Shown here in pieces: positions 24,370 through 35,520 of a stretch of 64,000 nucleotides of DNA. Position numbers and translations under genes: made by a program. Within the stretch, counting starts at the first letter, position 1; each line of letters opens with the position of its first letter. Below the pieces are notes generated by a model that did no database searches, was not told the origin of the DNA, and was given only the letters and a program-made list of their open reading frames with translations. The stretch comes from Mixophyes australis. Lineage: Eukaryota; Chordata; Amphibia; Anura; Limnodynastidae. The stretch lies in assembly GCA_036250195.1 (NCBI GenBank), contig JAVHZZ010000008.1, positions 1,029,001 through 1,093,000 of the forward strand, read 5' to 3'.

Positions 24370-24972
24370 GCGAGCGCTCTCCTCCTGGATGGACCGAGAG
24401 CTCTCCTCATGGGTGGACCGAGCGCTCTCCTCCTGGGTGGACTGAGAGCTCTCCTCCTGGAAGGACAGAGCGCTCTCCTCCTGGAAGGACAGAGCGCTCT
24501 CCTCCTGGAAGGACAGAGCGCTCTTCTCCTGGATGGACAGAGCGCTCTCCTCGTGGGTGGACTGAGAGCTCTCCTCCTGGAAGGACAGAGCGCTCTCCTC
24601 CTGGAAGGACAGAGCGCTCTCCTCCTGGAAGGACAGAGCGCTCTTCTCCTGGATGGACAGAGCGCTCTCCTCGTGGGTGGACCGAGAGCTCTCCTCGTGG
24701 GTGGACCGAGCGCTCTACTCCTGGGTGGACCGAGCGCTCTACTCCTGGATGGACCGAGCGCTCTACTCCTGGATGGACCGAGCGCTCTACTCCTGGATGG
24801 ACCGAGCGCTCTACTCCTGGATGGACCGAGCGCTCTCCTCCTGGATGGACCGAGCGCTCTCCTCCTGGATGGACCGAGCGCTCTCCTCCTGGATGGACCG
24901 AGCGCTCTCCTCCTGGATGGACCGAGCGCTCTCCTCATGGATGGACCGAGCGCTCTCCTCATGGATGGACAT
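24370..24972. repeat. 24-bp minisatellite, about 25 copies
   Basis: Unit GAGCGCTCTCCTCCTGGATG plus GACC, exactly 24 bp, with variants GAGAGCTCTC, CTGGAAGGACA and GTGGGTGGAC. The long frames (329 codons minus strand, 205 and 121 plus strand) are eight-residue peptide repeats produced by the multiple-of-three period and are rejected as genes. Confidence 0.96.
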
Positions 24973-27174
24973 GAGCGATGATGTGAGGCCGTCATTCAGT
25001 CATCAGTGCGCTCTATAGAGGAATCCCAGTTAGACCAGTCTGTAGCTGCTTCTGTACACGAGACACAATGTGCAGGAAACATATATGAAACTGTTCTGGA
25101 ACACGTGAGAACAGAAACCTATGTCAGAGGGTCTTAGACAGGGATGAAACTACCATCGGAGCAACAGTTAACGTTGCCCCGGGTCCGTGGAGATAATGGG
25201 GCCCGCTACATGGGGAACTAGTGAGCTCTGGGCCCCGGTTCCCTCTTCGCTTCCCTGCACTGGGGGCCACAGCTCGCTCGTTCCGCCTCTAGTCTTAGAA
25301 ACAAAGTGGAACTGACATAGGTGCCCATTTATTACGCAGCTCTTTCCGCGTGGTTTAGGCGGAATTATGTATCATAACTATGTAACAAAAGTCTAACGCA
25401 CGCAGGAGATATTATATATTATATTATATATTATAGATATTATAGATCTCTCCTGCATTAGGCCAAGTACCACATTAAACCGCAATCTCCATAATTCTCA
25501 ACGGGGAACGCAGTCTGGGCCAATTTATTTAGCCAAGCTATTCGGAGCCTGACCCTGCTGGCGCTGGCTGCTCTGCCCTACGGAGAGGAAGGTTTGGGTC
25601 CCTCCCAGGCAGGCGTCGCGCTCTCCCCTCCGTTAACTGACCAGATTGATTCTGCGGCTGAGCGTTAAATACTCCGGGTCAGATCCTGGAGTTATTGCTA
25701 AAGCAAAGTGATCACTGGCAGAGTCTCTTATAGAGGAGCTGTCCCGGGGTAATATGGTAATAAATGGTGAGGTTACATCACTACTTATTGTTGTGATAAG
25801 TGAAGATCATTAACAGAGAGAAACGTGGGCATTAATAAATAGGCCCCATAACATGTTACTTCCCTCTGCTCAGCCCTAATGGTGGGGCCCCGATGAGGGA
25901 GATGAACAGGAGACCCTCCCCATGACACCGGTCAGGCTGGTTTGAGGTCATTAAGTTTCCTCCGTTATGAATGTCTCATTCACATGAATGGAATGATGGA
26001 GGAGGAGGGGCCTTGACAACCTCCTTGTAAATCTCCTGTTAGATACATCAGGGAACCTACTCAACCGCTGGGTGTTATGTAACATTTGGTATTTTTATTT
26101 CACCTTCTGCCCAATTTCAGACATCGCCCCCCTGTAGGTACTAACTCCCCCACATTGCAGGTCCCTCGCCTCAAGCCTTAATCTCACGGCCAAAGTAGGA
26201 GCCACAAGTGTGGGCCGAGGTGCGTAGGTTGCAGTTTCCGGCGCAATCTGAACATTGTCACCATCAGCTCTCTGCACCCAGACGTCAGTAGATGGTTTCC
26301 CTGATTACTGCTGCGTGGGTGCCGGCTGAGGGGGTCTGTACGGGGTCACGCTCTATAAATCTGATCTCTAGAACATTATTATATACAGCTCATCATATAA
26401 AGGAACCAACACAGTCTGAGCGCAGAATCCACCATATTATATAAAGTCCTTCTGTCACTATATGTGATGTAAGCTGGATTCTGGGTTATAAAACACAGAA
26501 TGAAACACACAGAATTGTACAGACAACAGATTTACTCCAGGACTGTATAGTGACAGCAAATATTATTATTGCTTTCAAGTGACGCAAACGAACTGCACAG
26601 AACGACCGGTGTCTCCTCCTCGTGTCCGCACCTGAAACGTCTGTATATGATCATCAAACCCGCAGAAACCGTACATGGTGGAAACGTCGCGCAGCCGATG
26701 TTCTGTCCGGAATCTCATCATCTCCCACAGAGGAGCGAGGAAAAATGAGCGGAGATTCCCGACCGTAACGGACGGCAACTGGATTACAAAACCTGACGGA
26801 TGTTTCCTGCAGAAATACTGTTTTACTGATTATTTATATAGAAATCTGCAGTCCGAGGTCGCTTTATTAGGGACCAGTAACATAAAACAATCGTTACATT
26901 GTATTTCCACGTACCAGCAGTCTGGATGTGTAACGCGTATGTCTGGTAAATCGCTGTTATCTGGCGCACAAGACGCTGCTTTGGGATTGCGGCGGACGCT
27001 GCATGGAGTCTTTGGGAAAATACCTGATATTTAAGATTTAGTGGTTCATTCAGACTCCAATTATTTGCTAGAAATAGGCCGTTAAAGCCATCTAACTATA
27101 AAGATGTTTAATATACCTGCTGGGGGCGAATCTGAACACTGTGACCTCACCCTGTAGACTCCCGAAATTCGGGT
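24973..27174. other. Non-coding stretch with minor repeat debris
   Basis: No gene recognised. A segment near 25140-25300 resembles a decayed GC-rich MITE ending TTCCGCCTCTAG. Short AT microsatellite at about 25410-25440. A 119-codon plus-strand frame at 26675..27034 and a 67-codon minus-strand frame overlapping it have no identifiable domain. Confidence 0.4.
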
Positions 27175-27356
27175 AGGTCTCTCGGGCTTCAGGGAGAGCA
27201 GGCATCCCGTATATGGCAACATGCTTCCTAAAATGTCGCGATTCGTGTTGAATCGCGTCATTTTGGCCCTGCGGAGCCAAAATGACGCAATTCACCGTGC
27301 CCCGCCCCCCTGCCTGGGATCTCCTGCAATTAGCTTGCCAAAGGTTGGCAAGTATG
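27175..27356. repeat. Truncated relative of the hAT MITE at 32781
   Basis: The right end reads GGTTGGCAAGTATG, like the terminus of the intact element at 32781-33100. The interior has inverted arms around GCGATTCGTGTTGAATCGCG and CATTTTGGCC/GCCAAAATG. The matching left terminus is not visible. Confidence 0.6.
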
Positions 27357-27486
27357 CCCTGTACACGACCCACCCGCCATATTTATATCCGTGTATTGGT
27401 CATACACACGTATGGTCAGGTTACTCAGTAGTAGATCCTCCTAGATCGTAGAAAACACTTTTACAGGTAGAAAATTTATATATTCT

Positions 27487-28522
27487 TTTATTCATTTCAT
27501 AAATGTCATTGTCCTTATAACCTGAGCTGCTTCATTATAACACAACCTGTCACTGGAATCATCCCGGATCACAAGCATCAGAGTAACTGCATTTATGTTC
27601 AGAATGTAAAACCGTCTGTTCTAAACTTGCTCTTCTCATGAAAGCAAATCATTCACTATTAGTAGTGTTATCTATTGAGTCACTCAGGGAGAGGTACAAG
27701 GTACAGGTACAAAAATATTAAAATATCATTAATCTTTATTAATTGGAAACAGGTCGTAGTTTAGAAAACAGCAGCTGCTTCCTCCTGTAGCCTCGGAGTA
27801 ACCCAGGTAATTAAGAAGAGACATTATGGACAATCAGTATGGATGGGGGAAGGGGCTACAGGTCTTTTATATTATATAATGGGCGTCATTTCAAGCATAC
27901 ACGAGAGGAGCAAGTTTACAACCTGATAGAAAAACTAATTATAGCTGATAATTGTTTTGGCTACATCTTGATTTGAGGTATTATTTAAAGTAAGGAAATA
28001 TTGATATCTCCAGGTTCATCCATGAACTATTACTATTATTATTATTATTATTATTATAGACAATCCTCTATTATATAAACCACATTGAATCAGGAACATT
28101 TGTTGAGTTTTAGGAATATACTTTTTGGATTGTCGTAGTGTCAGTAGAAACTATTATTCTTATTTATTTGCAGCAAAATCACTTCTAAGACTTAGGCCAA
28201 TTATATTATTTTCTCTTCCCTGGACAAATGCACATATATTAAGATTACTTCACAACATAAAAACCTATAAGATAACCGTGGAATAATGTTAGGGGACCTT
28301 ATAGAAAAAAAAAAGAATATATTTCTATCTGTAAAACCTGATGACTTTCATAGTATTTACACATCAGCAGCACACAAGGACAAAAGGAACACAGAGCGTT
28401 CCGTTATTAGCGTTCCGTCATTAACGTTCCGTCATTAGCGTTCCGTCATTAGCGTTCCGTCCCCGTCATCTGGGGATAATTAGCTCAAGTACTCGGCTCC
28501 CAGGTCACATGGTCGGTGCTGG
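27487..28522 (-). other. Probable 3' untranslated region of lurap1
   Basis: AT-rich stretch directly downstream (minus strand) of the lurap1 stop codon, without genes. AATAAA hexamers on the minus strand occur around 27487-27492 and 27736-27741 and could serve for polyadenylation. It includes a short CGTTCCGTCATTAG tandem repeat (28397-28462) just below the stop and an ATT microsatellite near 28030. The extent is inferred only from composition and hexamer position. Confidence 0.45.
28397..28462. repeat. 15-bp tandem repeat beside the lurap1 stop
   Basis: Four to five copies of GCGTTCCGTCATTA, immediately 3' of the lurap1 coding end on the minus strand, within its probable 3' UTR. Confidence 0.85.
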
Positions 28523-29173
28523 TTATAGAAACGTCACGTCATCCTGGGACTGCACCCAGCGCCAGTGAGCGTCGTACTCCAGGTGGACTTTGCTGGACAG
28601 ATTCAGTTTGTCTAAGTCCACTCTGCCGTTCTGGCCAGACTTCAGTTTAGTCTTTGCCTCTGAAGCTTTGCCCTCATTGCACACCTCGGGCTTGTGTTTT
28701 AAAGAACCATTTGGATTTGGTCCAGAATGATTACCTTGTGAGAGGCCGTGCACTCTGGACATCTTACTCTTGTCTGCAATATTCTGGCTCATCGGGGACA
28801 TGGCCATATAATCTCTGTCTTTGTCACCATCCTGGTCAGTAACGGTCAGTGGGAGCCCATGGCGATGTGGGGTGGAGGAGACGATGGGCTCACTGGTGCT
28901 CAGACTGTACTCATCCATGTCGTCGGCCAACGTGTCTAGGTAGCTGCCGATGGAGATACTGTCCAGCTTATCGGTGGGATCCTGTAGACTGTTCCAGCTT
29001 CCGCGGCGAGAGGTTTCCTGACTTCCGGCCAAACTGTACTGACTGCTGGTCAGACTGCTGCAACGGCTGGTCAGGGGACCCTTCTCCTCCAAGATCCATT
29101 TCACGGCCTCAATCCCCTCGTTAACGGCCAGGAGCTGCTGGAGGATCTGAACATCGATGGCTCTGAGACAGGC
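28523..29173 (-). CDS. lurap1: lurap1 coding exon 2 (leucine rich adaptor protein 1)
   Basis: The last coding exon encodes 216 residues and a stop. It begins after a polypyrimidine tract and TTTGCAG acceptor with ACLRAIDVQILQQL, continues NEGIEAVKWILEEKG, then a serine-rich TSRCSSLTSSQYSL and RRGSWNSL segment, SIGSYLDTLADD, and ends QDDVTFL. From memory these blocks match vertebrate LURAP1 (LRAP35a) more closely than the paralogue LURAP1L, notably at the WVQSQDDVTFL end. The family protein is a cytoplasmic adaptor that links MRCK kinase to MYO18A in actomyosin control and can activate NF-kB. The first residues belong to the leucine-repeat helix begun in exon 1. The terminal T-F-L fits a class I PDZ ligand (inference). 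The intron is phase 0, matching the donor at 38445. No lesions seen. Confidence 0.93.
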   Translation of the reverse strand, partial: ACLRAIDVQILQQLLAVNEGIEAVKWILEEKGPLTSRCSSLTSSQYSLAGSQETSRRGSWNSLQDPTDKLDSISIGSYLDTLADDMDEYSLSTSEPIVSSTPHRHGLPLTVTDQDGDKDRDYMAMSPMSQNIADKSKMSRVHGLSQGNHSGPNPNGSLKHKPEVCNEGKASEAKTKLKSGQNGRVDLDKLNLSSKVHLEYDAHWRWVQSQDDVTFL

Positions 29174-29338
29174 CTGCAAACAGAAACAAACTGTGTAAGC
29201 TGACAATCACAGAGCGCGACAACACCCTGCAGACTGGATGGCAGCTGCCGTAACAAGGACTAAACCGCACAGATATTTGGAAGTCTTAGTATTATGGAAA
29301 TCAGTGTGTGTGGAAAGCGCTGCACAATATGGTGGCGA

Positions 29339-29339
29339 T

Positions 29340-29371
<32 letters not shown>
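29339..29371. repeat. (TA)n microsatellite
   Basis: About 16 perfect TA dinucleotides within lurap1 intron 1, close to the exon 2 acceptor. Confidence 0.97.
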
Positions 29372-29373
<2 letters not shown>

Positions 29374-29702
29374 CAGCATCACATCCAGATGTCCGGTTTT
29401 ATGTTTTACTGTTAATAAGAACGAAAACATCTGAAAAACTGACATTTAATCTTCGAGGGCCCCCCGGGTTATTCGTCCCCCCGTCCTTTTCCGAGCGACA
29501 ATATCTCCCCCAGCAGAAATAACAAATCACTAGATGATTATATCATTATTGTCTATTCCAGATAGCAGAGACACAAGATCGTCCATCACCACCCCAGAGT
29601 CTCACTCTATTAAATGAGACATCAGCGTTACACTCTAAAAAGAGACATCCTGCATAAAGTGAGACTTCACTGCATGAAAAAAAAAACGTTCACTGGAAGA
29701 AA

Positions 29703-30850
29703 CCAGTCAAACCAGTGTGGCTCAGAGTGGAGATTGGGATAGTTGTAAGGGTGCATTAGTGTGAATAGTGTTATCGAGGATAAGGTCACCTCTAATAGAG
29801 AGATGGGTTTTCAAAGAGCATCTAAAGACTTGAAGGCTGTGGGAAAGTCTGATTGAGCGTGGTAGGGAATTCCATAAGTGGGGAGCAGCACGCGAGAAGT
29901 CTTGTAGGAGGCAGTGAGAGGTGGTTATCAGAGAGACAAGGTGAAGGTCAGAGGTAGATCTAAGAGGGCGGGAGGGAGAGTATTTTGATATGAGACTTGA
30001 GATGTATGCAGGGGTTTTGTTGAGGGCTTTGTAGGTAACGGTGAGTAATTTTAATTGGATTCTGGAGGACACAGGGAGCCAGTGTAGGGATTTGCAAAGT
30101 GGTGCAGCAGATGTGGAGCTGTGAGAGAGGAAGATCAGTCTTGCAGCAGCATTTAGGATGGATTGAATTGTGGATATATGGGTGTCAGGAATGCCAGATA
30201 GCAGGAGGTTGCAGTAGTCAAGACGGGAGATAAGAGAATGGATAAGAGTTTTGGTAGCATGTTGAGTAAGAAAAGTGTGTATGGTGGTAATGTTTTTAAG
30301 GTGAAGTCAACAGGACTGGGAGAGAGTCTGGATGTGAGGAATAAAGCAAAGGGTGAAGTCAAGTGTGACACCAAGACAGCGGGCTTGGGAGACTGAGGAA
30401 ATTGTGGTGTTACAGTAAGGGAGATCTGAGGGCAGGTGGTGACTCTGGCAGGAGGGAAGATAATAAGCTCTGTTTTGGACATGTTGAGGACATCCATGTG
30501 GAAATAGATGAAAGATATTTAATTACATGAGATATTACCGAAGGGGAGAGGTCAGGGGAAAAGATATAGATTTGTGTGCCATCAGTGTAGAGGTGGTACT
30601 GGAGGCTGAATGAGTGAATTAATGCCCCAAGAGAAGAGGTGTACAATGAAAAAAATAAAGGTCCAAGAACAGAGCATTGTCGGACCCCAACAAATAGTGG
30701 GAGTGGAGGGGAGGATGTGCCAGAGGTAGAAACACTAAAGGAGCGGTTAGATAGGTAGGAAGTGAACCAGGAAAGAACTGTCACTACGGCCAATGGAGTG
30801 AAGGGTGTGTAGGAGCAGACGGTGATCAACAGTATCAAAAGGTTCTAGGT
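29703..30850 (-). pseudogene. L2/CR1-like LINE reverse transcriptase fragment
   Basis: Three overlapping minus-strand frames form a decayed non-LTR polymerase. The 5' piece (30838 to 30410) has [28 protein letters not shown] and a catalytic-loop remnant YTDGTQIY where active members have YADD. The middle piece (30497 to 30153) follows after a frameshift near [11 protein letters not shown]. The last piece (30072 to 29722) has RIQLKLLTVTYKALN and AAPHLWNSLPRSIR, typical of the C-terminus of the L2/Rex1/CR1 group. The endonuclease and 5' part are missing, so it is a 5'-truncated insertion as usual for LINEs. The altered YADD box and frameshifts make it inactive. Confidence 0.85.
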
Positions 30851-31286
30851 AATGGCATCTCCCCTGAGCAAAGGTTCGAAGTCAAAAATACAAATTTCTT
30901 ATTTTCAAATTATGAATAAACAAAACATAAAACTAGTGTCCGGCTTCCTGCAGGGAAACCTTCCGGTGTCGGCGAGAGCTGCGGTAACACATCAATCACA
31001 TGGTCAGATCATACAGGACATTTTCATTCAATGTAAAATGCAGTCGGCAGTGACACTCATTAGCCCCTGTCCAAGTTCATCATCCAACCAAGGAAGAAAA
31101 TGGAAGGAGGAATCCCAGTCCCAGAAAGACGGGATCTGTCCTGTTTGTTTATGGATAGATTCTGACAGATCTGGTTGTTGAATGATTGGGCCAAATATCC
31201 AGATCACATTGTGTATGGCCAACATTAATACGCTCACTGTGCAAAAGTGCAGAGTATCTGTCCAGCCCTGCGGAGTACTGTGGTAC

Positions 31287-32058
31287 TGTAAGTAATTACT
31301 TTAACATTTGCACCTTCGACCACTAGAGGTCTCTGCATTTTGCAAACTTGCCCTTAAATTTGCCCTTATCCAAGATGGCCAGTTTGGCATCACAGAGAAA
31401 CCATCTTGGATTCTGTTTCCTGTTTTGGCCTATAAATGGCACTTCCTGGTTCAGACATGTGCTTGAGAATTCTGCTTGCTCAGCTCCTGCTACTCATCCT
31501 TGCATCTGTGACTACCTCCTGTGTACCGACCCGGCAAACGTCTGACTACCCTCATGTGTACCGACCCTGCAAACGTCTGACTACCCTCTAGTGTACCGAC
31601 CCGGCAAACGTCTGACTACCCTCTAGTGTACCGACCCGGCAAACGTCTGACTACCCTCCTGTGTACCGACCCGGCCACATCTGACTACCTCCTGTGTACC
31701 GACCCGGCAAACGTCTGACTACCCTCTAGTGTACCGACCCGGCAAACGTCTGACTACCCTCTTGTGTACCGACCCGGCAAACGTCTGACTACCCTCTAGT
31801 GTACCGACCCGGCAAACGTCTGACTACCCTCTACTGTACCGACCCGGCAAACGTCTGACTACCCTCTAGTGTACCGACCCGGAAAACGTCTGACTACCCT
31901 CTTGTGTACCGACCCGGAAAACGTCTGACTACCCTCTACTGTACCGACCCGGCAAACGTCTGACTACCCTCTAGTGTACCGACCCGGCAAATGTCTGACT
32001 ACTCGCTGGATATCTACTCGGCTATTGGGCTTCAGATAATACCACCAGTATCGTTACA
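31287..32058 (+). mobile_element. Solo LTR (Ty3/gypsy type), 772 bp, TSD GGTAC
   Basis: Starts TGTAAGTAATTAC and ends GTATCGTTACA. GGTAC is present on both sides (31282-31286, 32059-32063), a perfect 5-bp duplication. A TATA-like CTATAAATGG at about 31430 could be the LTR promoter. From about 31509 the LTR becomes a tandem array of a 34-bp unit with GTGTACCGACCCGGC. The same core is found, on the coding strand, in the LTR of the chromodomain element at 46982-51611, so the families are probably related. Located in lurap1 intron 1. Confidence 0.87.
31509..32010 (+). repeat. 34-bp tandem repeat inside a solo LTR
   Basis: About 15 copies of GTGTACCGACCCGGCAAACG plus TCTGACTACCCTCT, with small variants (CTCTAG, CTCTTG, CTCCTG). 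Entirely inside the LTR at 31287-32058. Confidence 0.95.
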
Positions 32059-32780
32059 GGTACCTTATAAATCAACATAAATATATACTACTGATTAATA
32101 ACTGGGAATGATCTTTCATTAAATACCGCACGGTCCCCTGACACTCACTCTCTATAAATAGAACATTTGGGAAACCACTGACATTACAGAGATAAATCCC
32201 TTCTACGGGGATTAGATAAACAAATAATGACGTAAACTCACATTCTGGTGAGAGGATAACAATGGTCTGAATATTCTCTTCTTACACTGAGCAACATCTC
32301 AGCAATCGGGGAAAAGAACCAACAGCAAGAAAACAAAATAACAGTAATCAGAAACCGTATCCTATGGGGGAACGTTACGCGTTACCGGACACCACTAAGT
32401 GCGGCTGCGGACACTACGGTCACTGCGGTAGAGGAATCTCCGCTCACCTTGGCTCCACCTCAATGACATCACCATGGAGTCCCCTCACTCAGTAATGTGT
32501 CCCCCTAATGTCAGCGCTCTGCGTCACTGCATCTACTCAGATATGTAAACTTAATGATCATCTCGTTTCTTAAACCTACACACAACTGTACCCTAACCTG
32601 TTACCCGAGCAGACAACACATCACTAAATACGCGTGTTACAGCTGTATCGTCAGAATATAAAGCTGCGCATTAAAGAAAACATCTCCAATAACATTAAGG
32701 ACATAAATAGTGATGTATTATAGCGCTCAGGTGGTTCTGTGTTCTCGGGTTAAGGAAGAGATGTAAACTCTGGTATAACC

Positions 32781-33100
32781 CATACTTGCCAACTCTCCCG
32801 GAATGTCCGGGAGACTCCCGGGAGAGTGTGGAAATTTCCCTGATCGGCAAAATTCGGTTTAAACGCCGCGATTCACCCGGAATCACGGCGTTTGACCCCG
32901 CCCCCTTGATGGGATGACGCAAATCGCGTAATTTTACAGCGGGGGTGGGGCCAAACGCAGCGATTTCGGCTGAAATGAATTTTGCCAATTTGGCCCCGCC
33001 CCCGCTGTAAAATTACGCAATTTGCCTCATCCCGCCCCCTGCACGCCCACGTCCCAGCCGGCATCCCCCGGAAGCCCGAACACAAATGTTGGCAAGTATG
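32781..33100. mobile_element. hAT-like MITE, 320 bp, perfect 8-bp TSD
   Basis: Termini CATACTTGCCAAC and GTTGGCAAGTATG (last base of the left repeat approximate) are inverted repeats. The flanks are GTATAACC on both sides (32773-32780 and 33101-33108), a perfect 8-bp duplication. The interior contains further inverted arms (CGCCGCGATTC and GAATCACGGCG; GTAATTTTACAGCGGGGG and its complement). No open frame. A truncated relative is at about 27175. Confidence 0.9.
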
Positions 33101-33108
33101 GTATAACC

Positions 33109-33663
33109 TGTAGTAAAATCACATAGGACACACCCGGCCCTCACAGAGCTCTTACTACATCACATTAGTGGAAAGTGTCCTCCTAGACGTGCGGATGCCC
33201 ACCGCCGTACCATGCTCATGGGTGCAATTACTAACATTGCAGCCAATCAGCATGAGCCTAAGTTGGGTGATGAAAGGAAGTGTCTGATTGGTTGTTATGG
33301 ATTGATGAAAATTTTGCACATAAATCCAGTGCGAGTGTAGGAATCATACACATTCAAATGTTAAGAAACGTGCCCCACACAGGCAGCAGTGGGGGGGGGG
33401 GGGTGTTAGTTTTATCTGGAAGTCATAAGAGCAGAAATGACATCATACCAGTCGTGGATCTGGGAGGGGTGGGGAGCAGCCACCTTCCCGAAAGTTTCTG
33501 CCAAAAATAGAAAGAAAGAACCTGATCTGTTACATGAGCCAGCGAGGCCGCCTCTCCCGTTACCTGAGCAGCCTGTGATTATACGGCTAATGCTGTATCA
33601 CAGCCTAAACAAACAGCACAGCCCATGTTATATAAACCTGCATTACTTCTATATGAGGATTAT
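33109..33663. other. Intronic stretch, nothing recognised
   Basis: Part of lurap1 intron 1 without recognisable element. A run of 12 or more G lies near 33390. Confidence 0.4.
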
Positions 33664-34309
33664 ACACCCATCAGCCACAACATTATAACCACTGACAGTG
33701 AAGTGAATAACATTGATTATCTGGTTACAATGACACCTGTCAGGGGGTGGGATATATTAGGCAGCAAGTGAACAGTCAGTGCTTGAAGTTGATGTGTTGG
33801 AAGCAGGAAAAATAGGCAAATGTAAGGATCTGAGCGACTGTAACAAGGGTCAAACTGTCGCTCAAAAAACGACTCCAAAACGTCCGGCCTTGTGGGGTGT
33901 CCCCGGTATGCAGTGGTTAGGACCTACCAAAAGTGGTCCAAGAAAGGACAACCAGTGAACCAGTGACAGGGTCATGGGCGCCCAAGGCTCACTGATGCGT
34001 GTGGGGAGTGAAGGCCAGGACGTCTGGTCCAATCCCAGTGCATCGCAGCTTACTGCTGATAGGGCTGCGTAGCCGCAGACCGGTCAGAGCGCCCATGCTG
34101 ACCTCTGTCCACTGCCGAAAGCGCCTACAATGGCACGTGAGCACCAGACCTGGACCATGGAGCAATGGAGGAAGGCGGCCTGGTCTGAGGAATCACGTTT
34201 TCTTTTCCATCATGTGGACGGCCGGGTGCGTCATTTACTTGGGGAAGAGATGGAACCAGGATGCACTATGGGAAGAAGGCAGCTGGCAGAGGCAGTAGGT
34301 ACATTGCTT
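33664..34309 (+). pseudogene. Tc1/mariner-superfamily transposon relic
   Basis: The left end CACCCATCAGCCACAACATT and the following region correspond to a Tc1-like element common in fish and frogs. GGTGTCCCCGG...AGTGGTTAGG is the DNA-binding part of the transposase, and GGTCATGGGCGCCCAAGG, CTGCGTAGCCGCAGACC and GAAAGCGCCTACAATGGC follow in the expected order. Compared with my recollection of the family, a stretch of about 70 bp is missing near 34030 and the 3' half, including the last catalytic region and right terminus, is absent after about 34309. It is frameshifted and inactive. It lies in lurap1 intron 1 and is truncated close to the foldback repeat. Confidence 0.75.
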
Positions 34310-34370
34310 CCAAGGTGACCTGTAATATCCTTAATAATTTACAGTGGAGGGTGCATGGGTGGGGTACACA

Positions 34371-34824
34371 TTGCCGATGCTGATAAATCCGACGCTGAGG
34401 ACACCTACGAAAGAAAACCGGTTTGAGAAGAAAACAACAAGAATATACACAGACTTACCTGATCAGCGACTGTCCACATATCTGGTCCTAGCAGGAGGTT
34501 CTTCCGAATGCACAGGGTCCGGCAGTAGTGTCTGACGTCAGTGCGCCCACAATGAATTTGTATTTAAAGCGGCAATGTTGGGACCCCTCTCTTAACAGTT
34601 AACCTGCGTGGTCCCGACATTGCCGCTTTAAATACAAATTCATTGTGGGCGCACTGACGTCAGACACTACTGCCAGACCCTGTGCATTCGGAAGAACCTC
34701 CTGCTAGGACCAGATATGTGGACAGTCGCTGATCAGGTAAGTCTGTGTATATTCTTGTTGTTTTCTTCTCAAACCGGTTTTCTTTCGTAGGTGTCCTCAG
34801 CGTCGGATTTACCAGCATTGGCGA
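34371..34824. repeat. Foldback repeat: two 215-bp inverted arms, 24-bp loop
   Basis: Left arm 34371-34585 and right arm 34610-34824 are near-identical inverted copies (few mismatches), separated by a 24-bp spacer containing CTTAACAGTTAA. Both arms carry the same 60-codon frame on opposite strands, which is only a reflection of the symmetry. Arms contain CTGACGTCAG near the centre. A transcript would form a very stable long hairpin. Whether it is a foldback transposon or a local inverted duplication cannot be decided here. Confidence 0.92.
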
Positions 34825-35292
34825 AGAGACTACCACCGGGTGCATTAGTCCATATAGTATACAATTTTTTCCTCCTGATGAAGTTTTAGAACGAAACGCA
34901 CAGGGTGCCCCCCAATGACGTCTCCTGGTGCCGCAGAGGTTCGTTTGGATGGAAGAGCTTCGGAGGCTCCACCGACAGCACTTCCGATACGTCGATATAC
35001 AAACTTACAGACTCACCTATTCCCTGCGTTCAGTCCGGTTACAGATAACCTTCATTTTATTTCCCCATTATAACAGTTTTTATTGCTTTTGGATAATAAA
35101 TCCTTGAAAAACAATCCTTCACATTTGACTGTCATGTGACCTTTGTTTATTCTTGGTTTTAGGGTTGTTTGAAGTCCTCAGAGGCTGTGTAAACATCTTC
35201 TCCTACAATGAGTGGTGAAAAAAGCCCAACACATCCACAGCAGCATTTGAGGAGTGCCGGCAGTTTTTACAATATATTATGTGATAAGGTAT
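34825..35292. other. Intronic stretch, repeat-like but unassigned
   Basis: Follows the foldback. It contains CCTGATGAAG...CGAAACGC near 34876-34905, a motif that I associate with amphibian interspersed repeats but cannot assign to a family. No gene. Confidence 0.4.
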
Positions 35293-35520
35293 GGGCAGCA
35301 CGGTGGCTCAGTGGTTAGCACTTCTGCCTCACAGCACTGGGGTCATGAGTTTGATTCCCAACCATGGCCTTATCTGTGTGGAGTTTGTATGTTCTCCCCA
35401 TGTTTGCATGGGTTTCCTCCGGGTGCTCCGGTTTCCTCCCACACTCCAAAAACATACTGGTAGGTTAATTGACTGCTATTAAATTGTCCCTAGTTCCTCT
35501 CTAGGTCTGTCCGTGTGTGT
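35293..35520 (+). mobile_element. tRNA-derived SINE, copy 1
   Basis: The head GGGCAGCACGGTGGCTCAGT contains a pol III A box (TGGCTCAGTGG) and, after TCTGCCTCACAGCACTGG, a B-box region (GAGTTTGATTCCC). The body has TGTGTGGAGTTTGTATG, then GGGTTTCCTCCGGGTGCTCC and TCCCACACTCCAAAAACATA. Two reverse copies are at 58755-59079 and 59748-60045. The 3' boundary is uncertain. Confidence 0.85.

Noticed and set aside
24006..24995. 329-codon minus-strand and 205-codon plus-strand frames
   Set aside because: Products of a 24-bp tandem repeat with no stop in the unit; no non-repeat domain is attached.
26575..27034. Overlapping frames of 67 (minus) and 119 (plus) codons considered as a possible exon
   Set aside because: No recognised motif, no convincing splice sites, and no link to the neighbouring genes.
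34344..34845. Identical 60-residue frames on opposite strands
   Set aside because: A mirror effect of the 215-bp inverted repeat; no homology to a protein family is evident.
35305..35370. A tRNA gene at the head of the SINE
   Set aside because: A and B box motifs are present, but the rest does not fold as a cloverleaf and the same block heads two other dispersed copies, so it is a SINE promoter.
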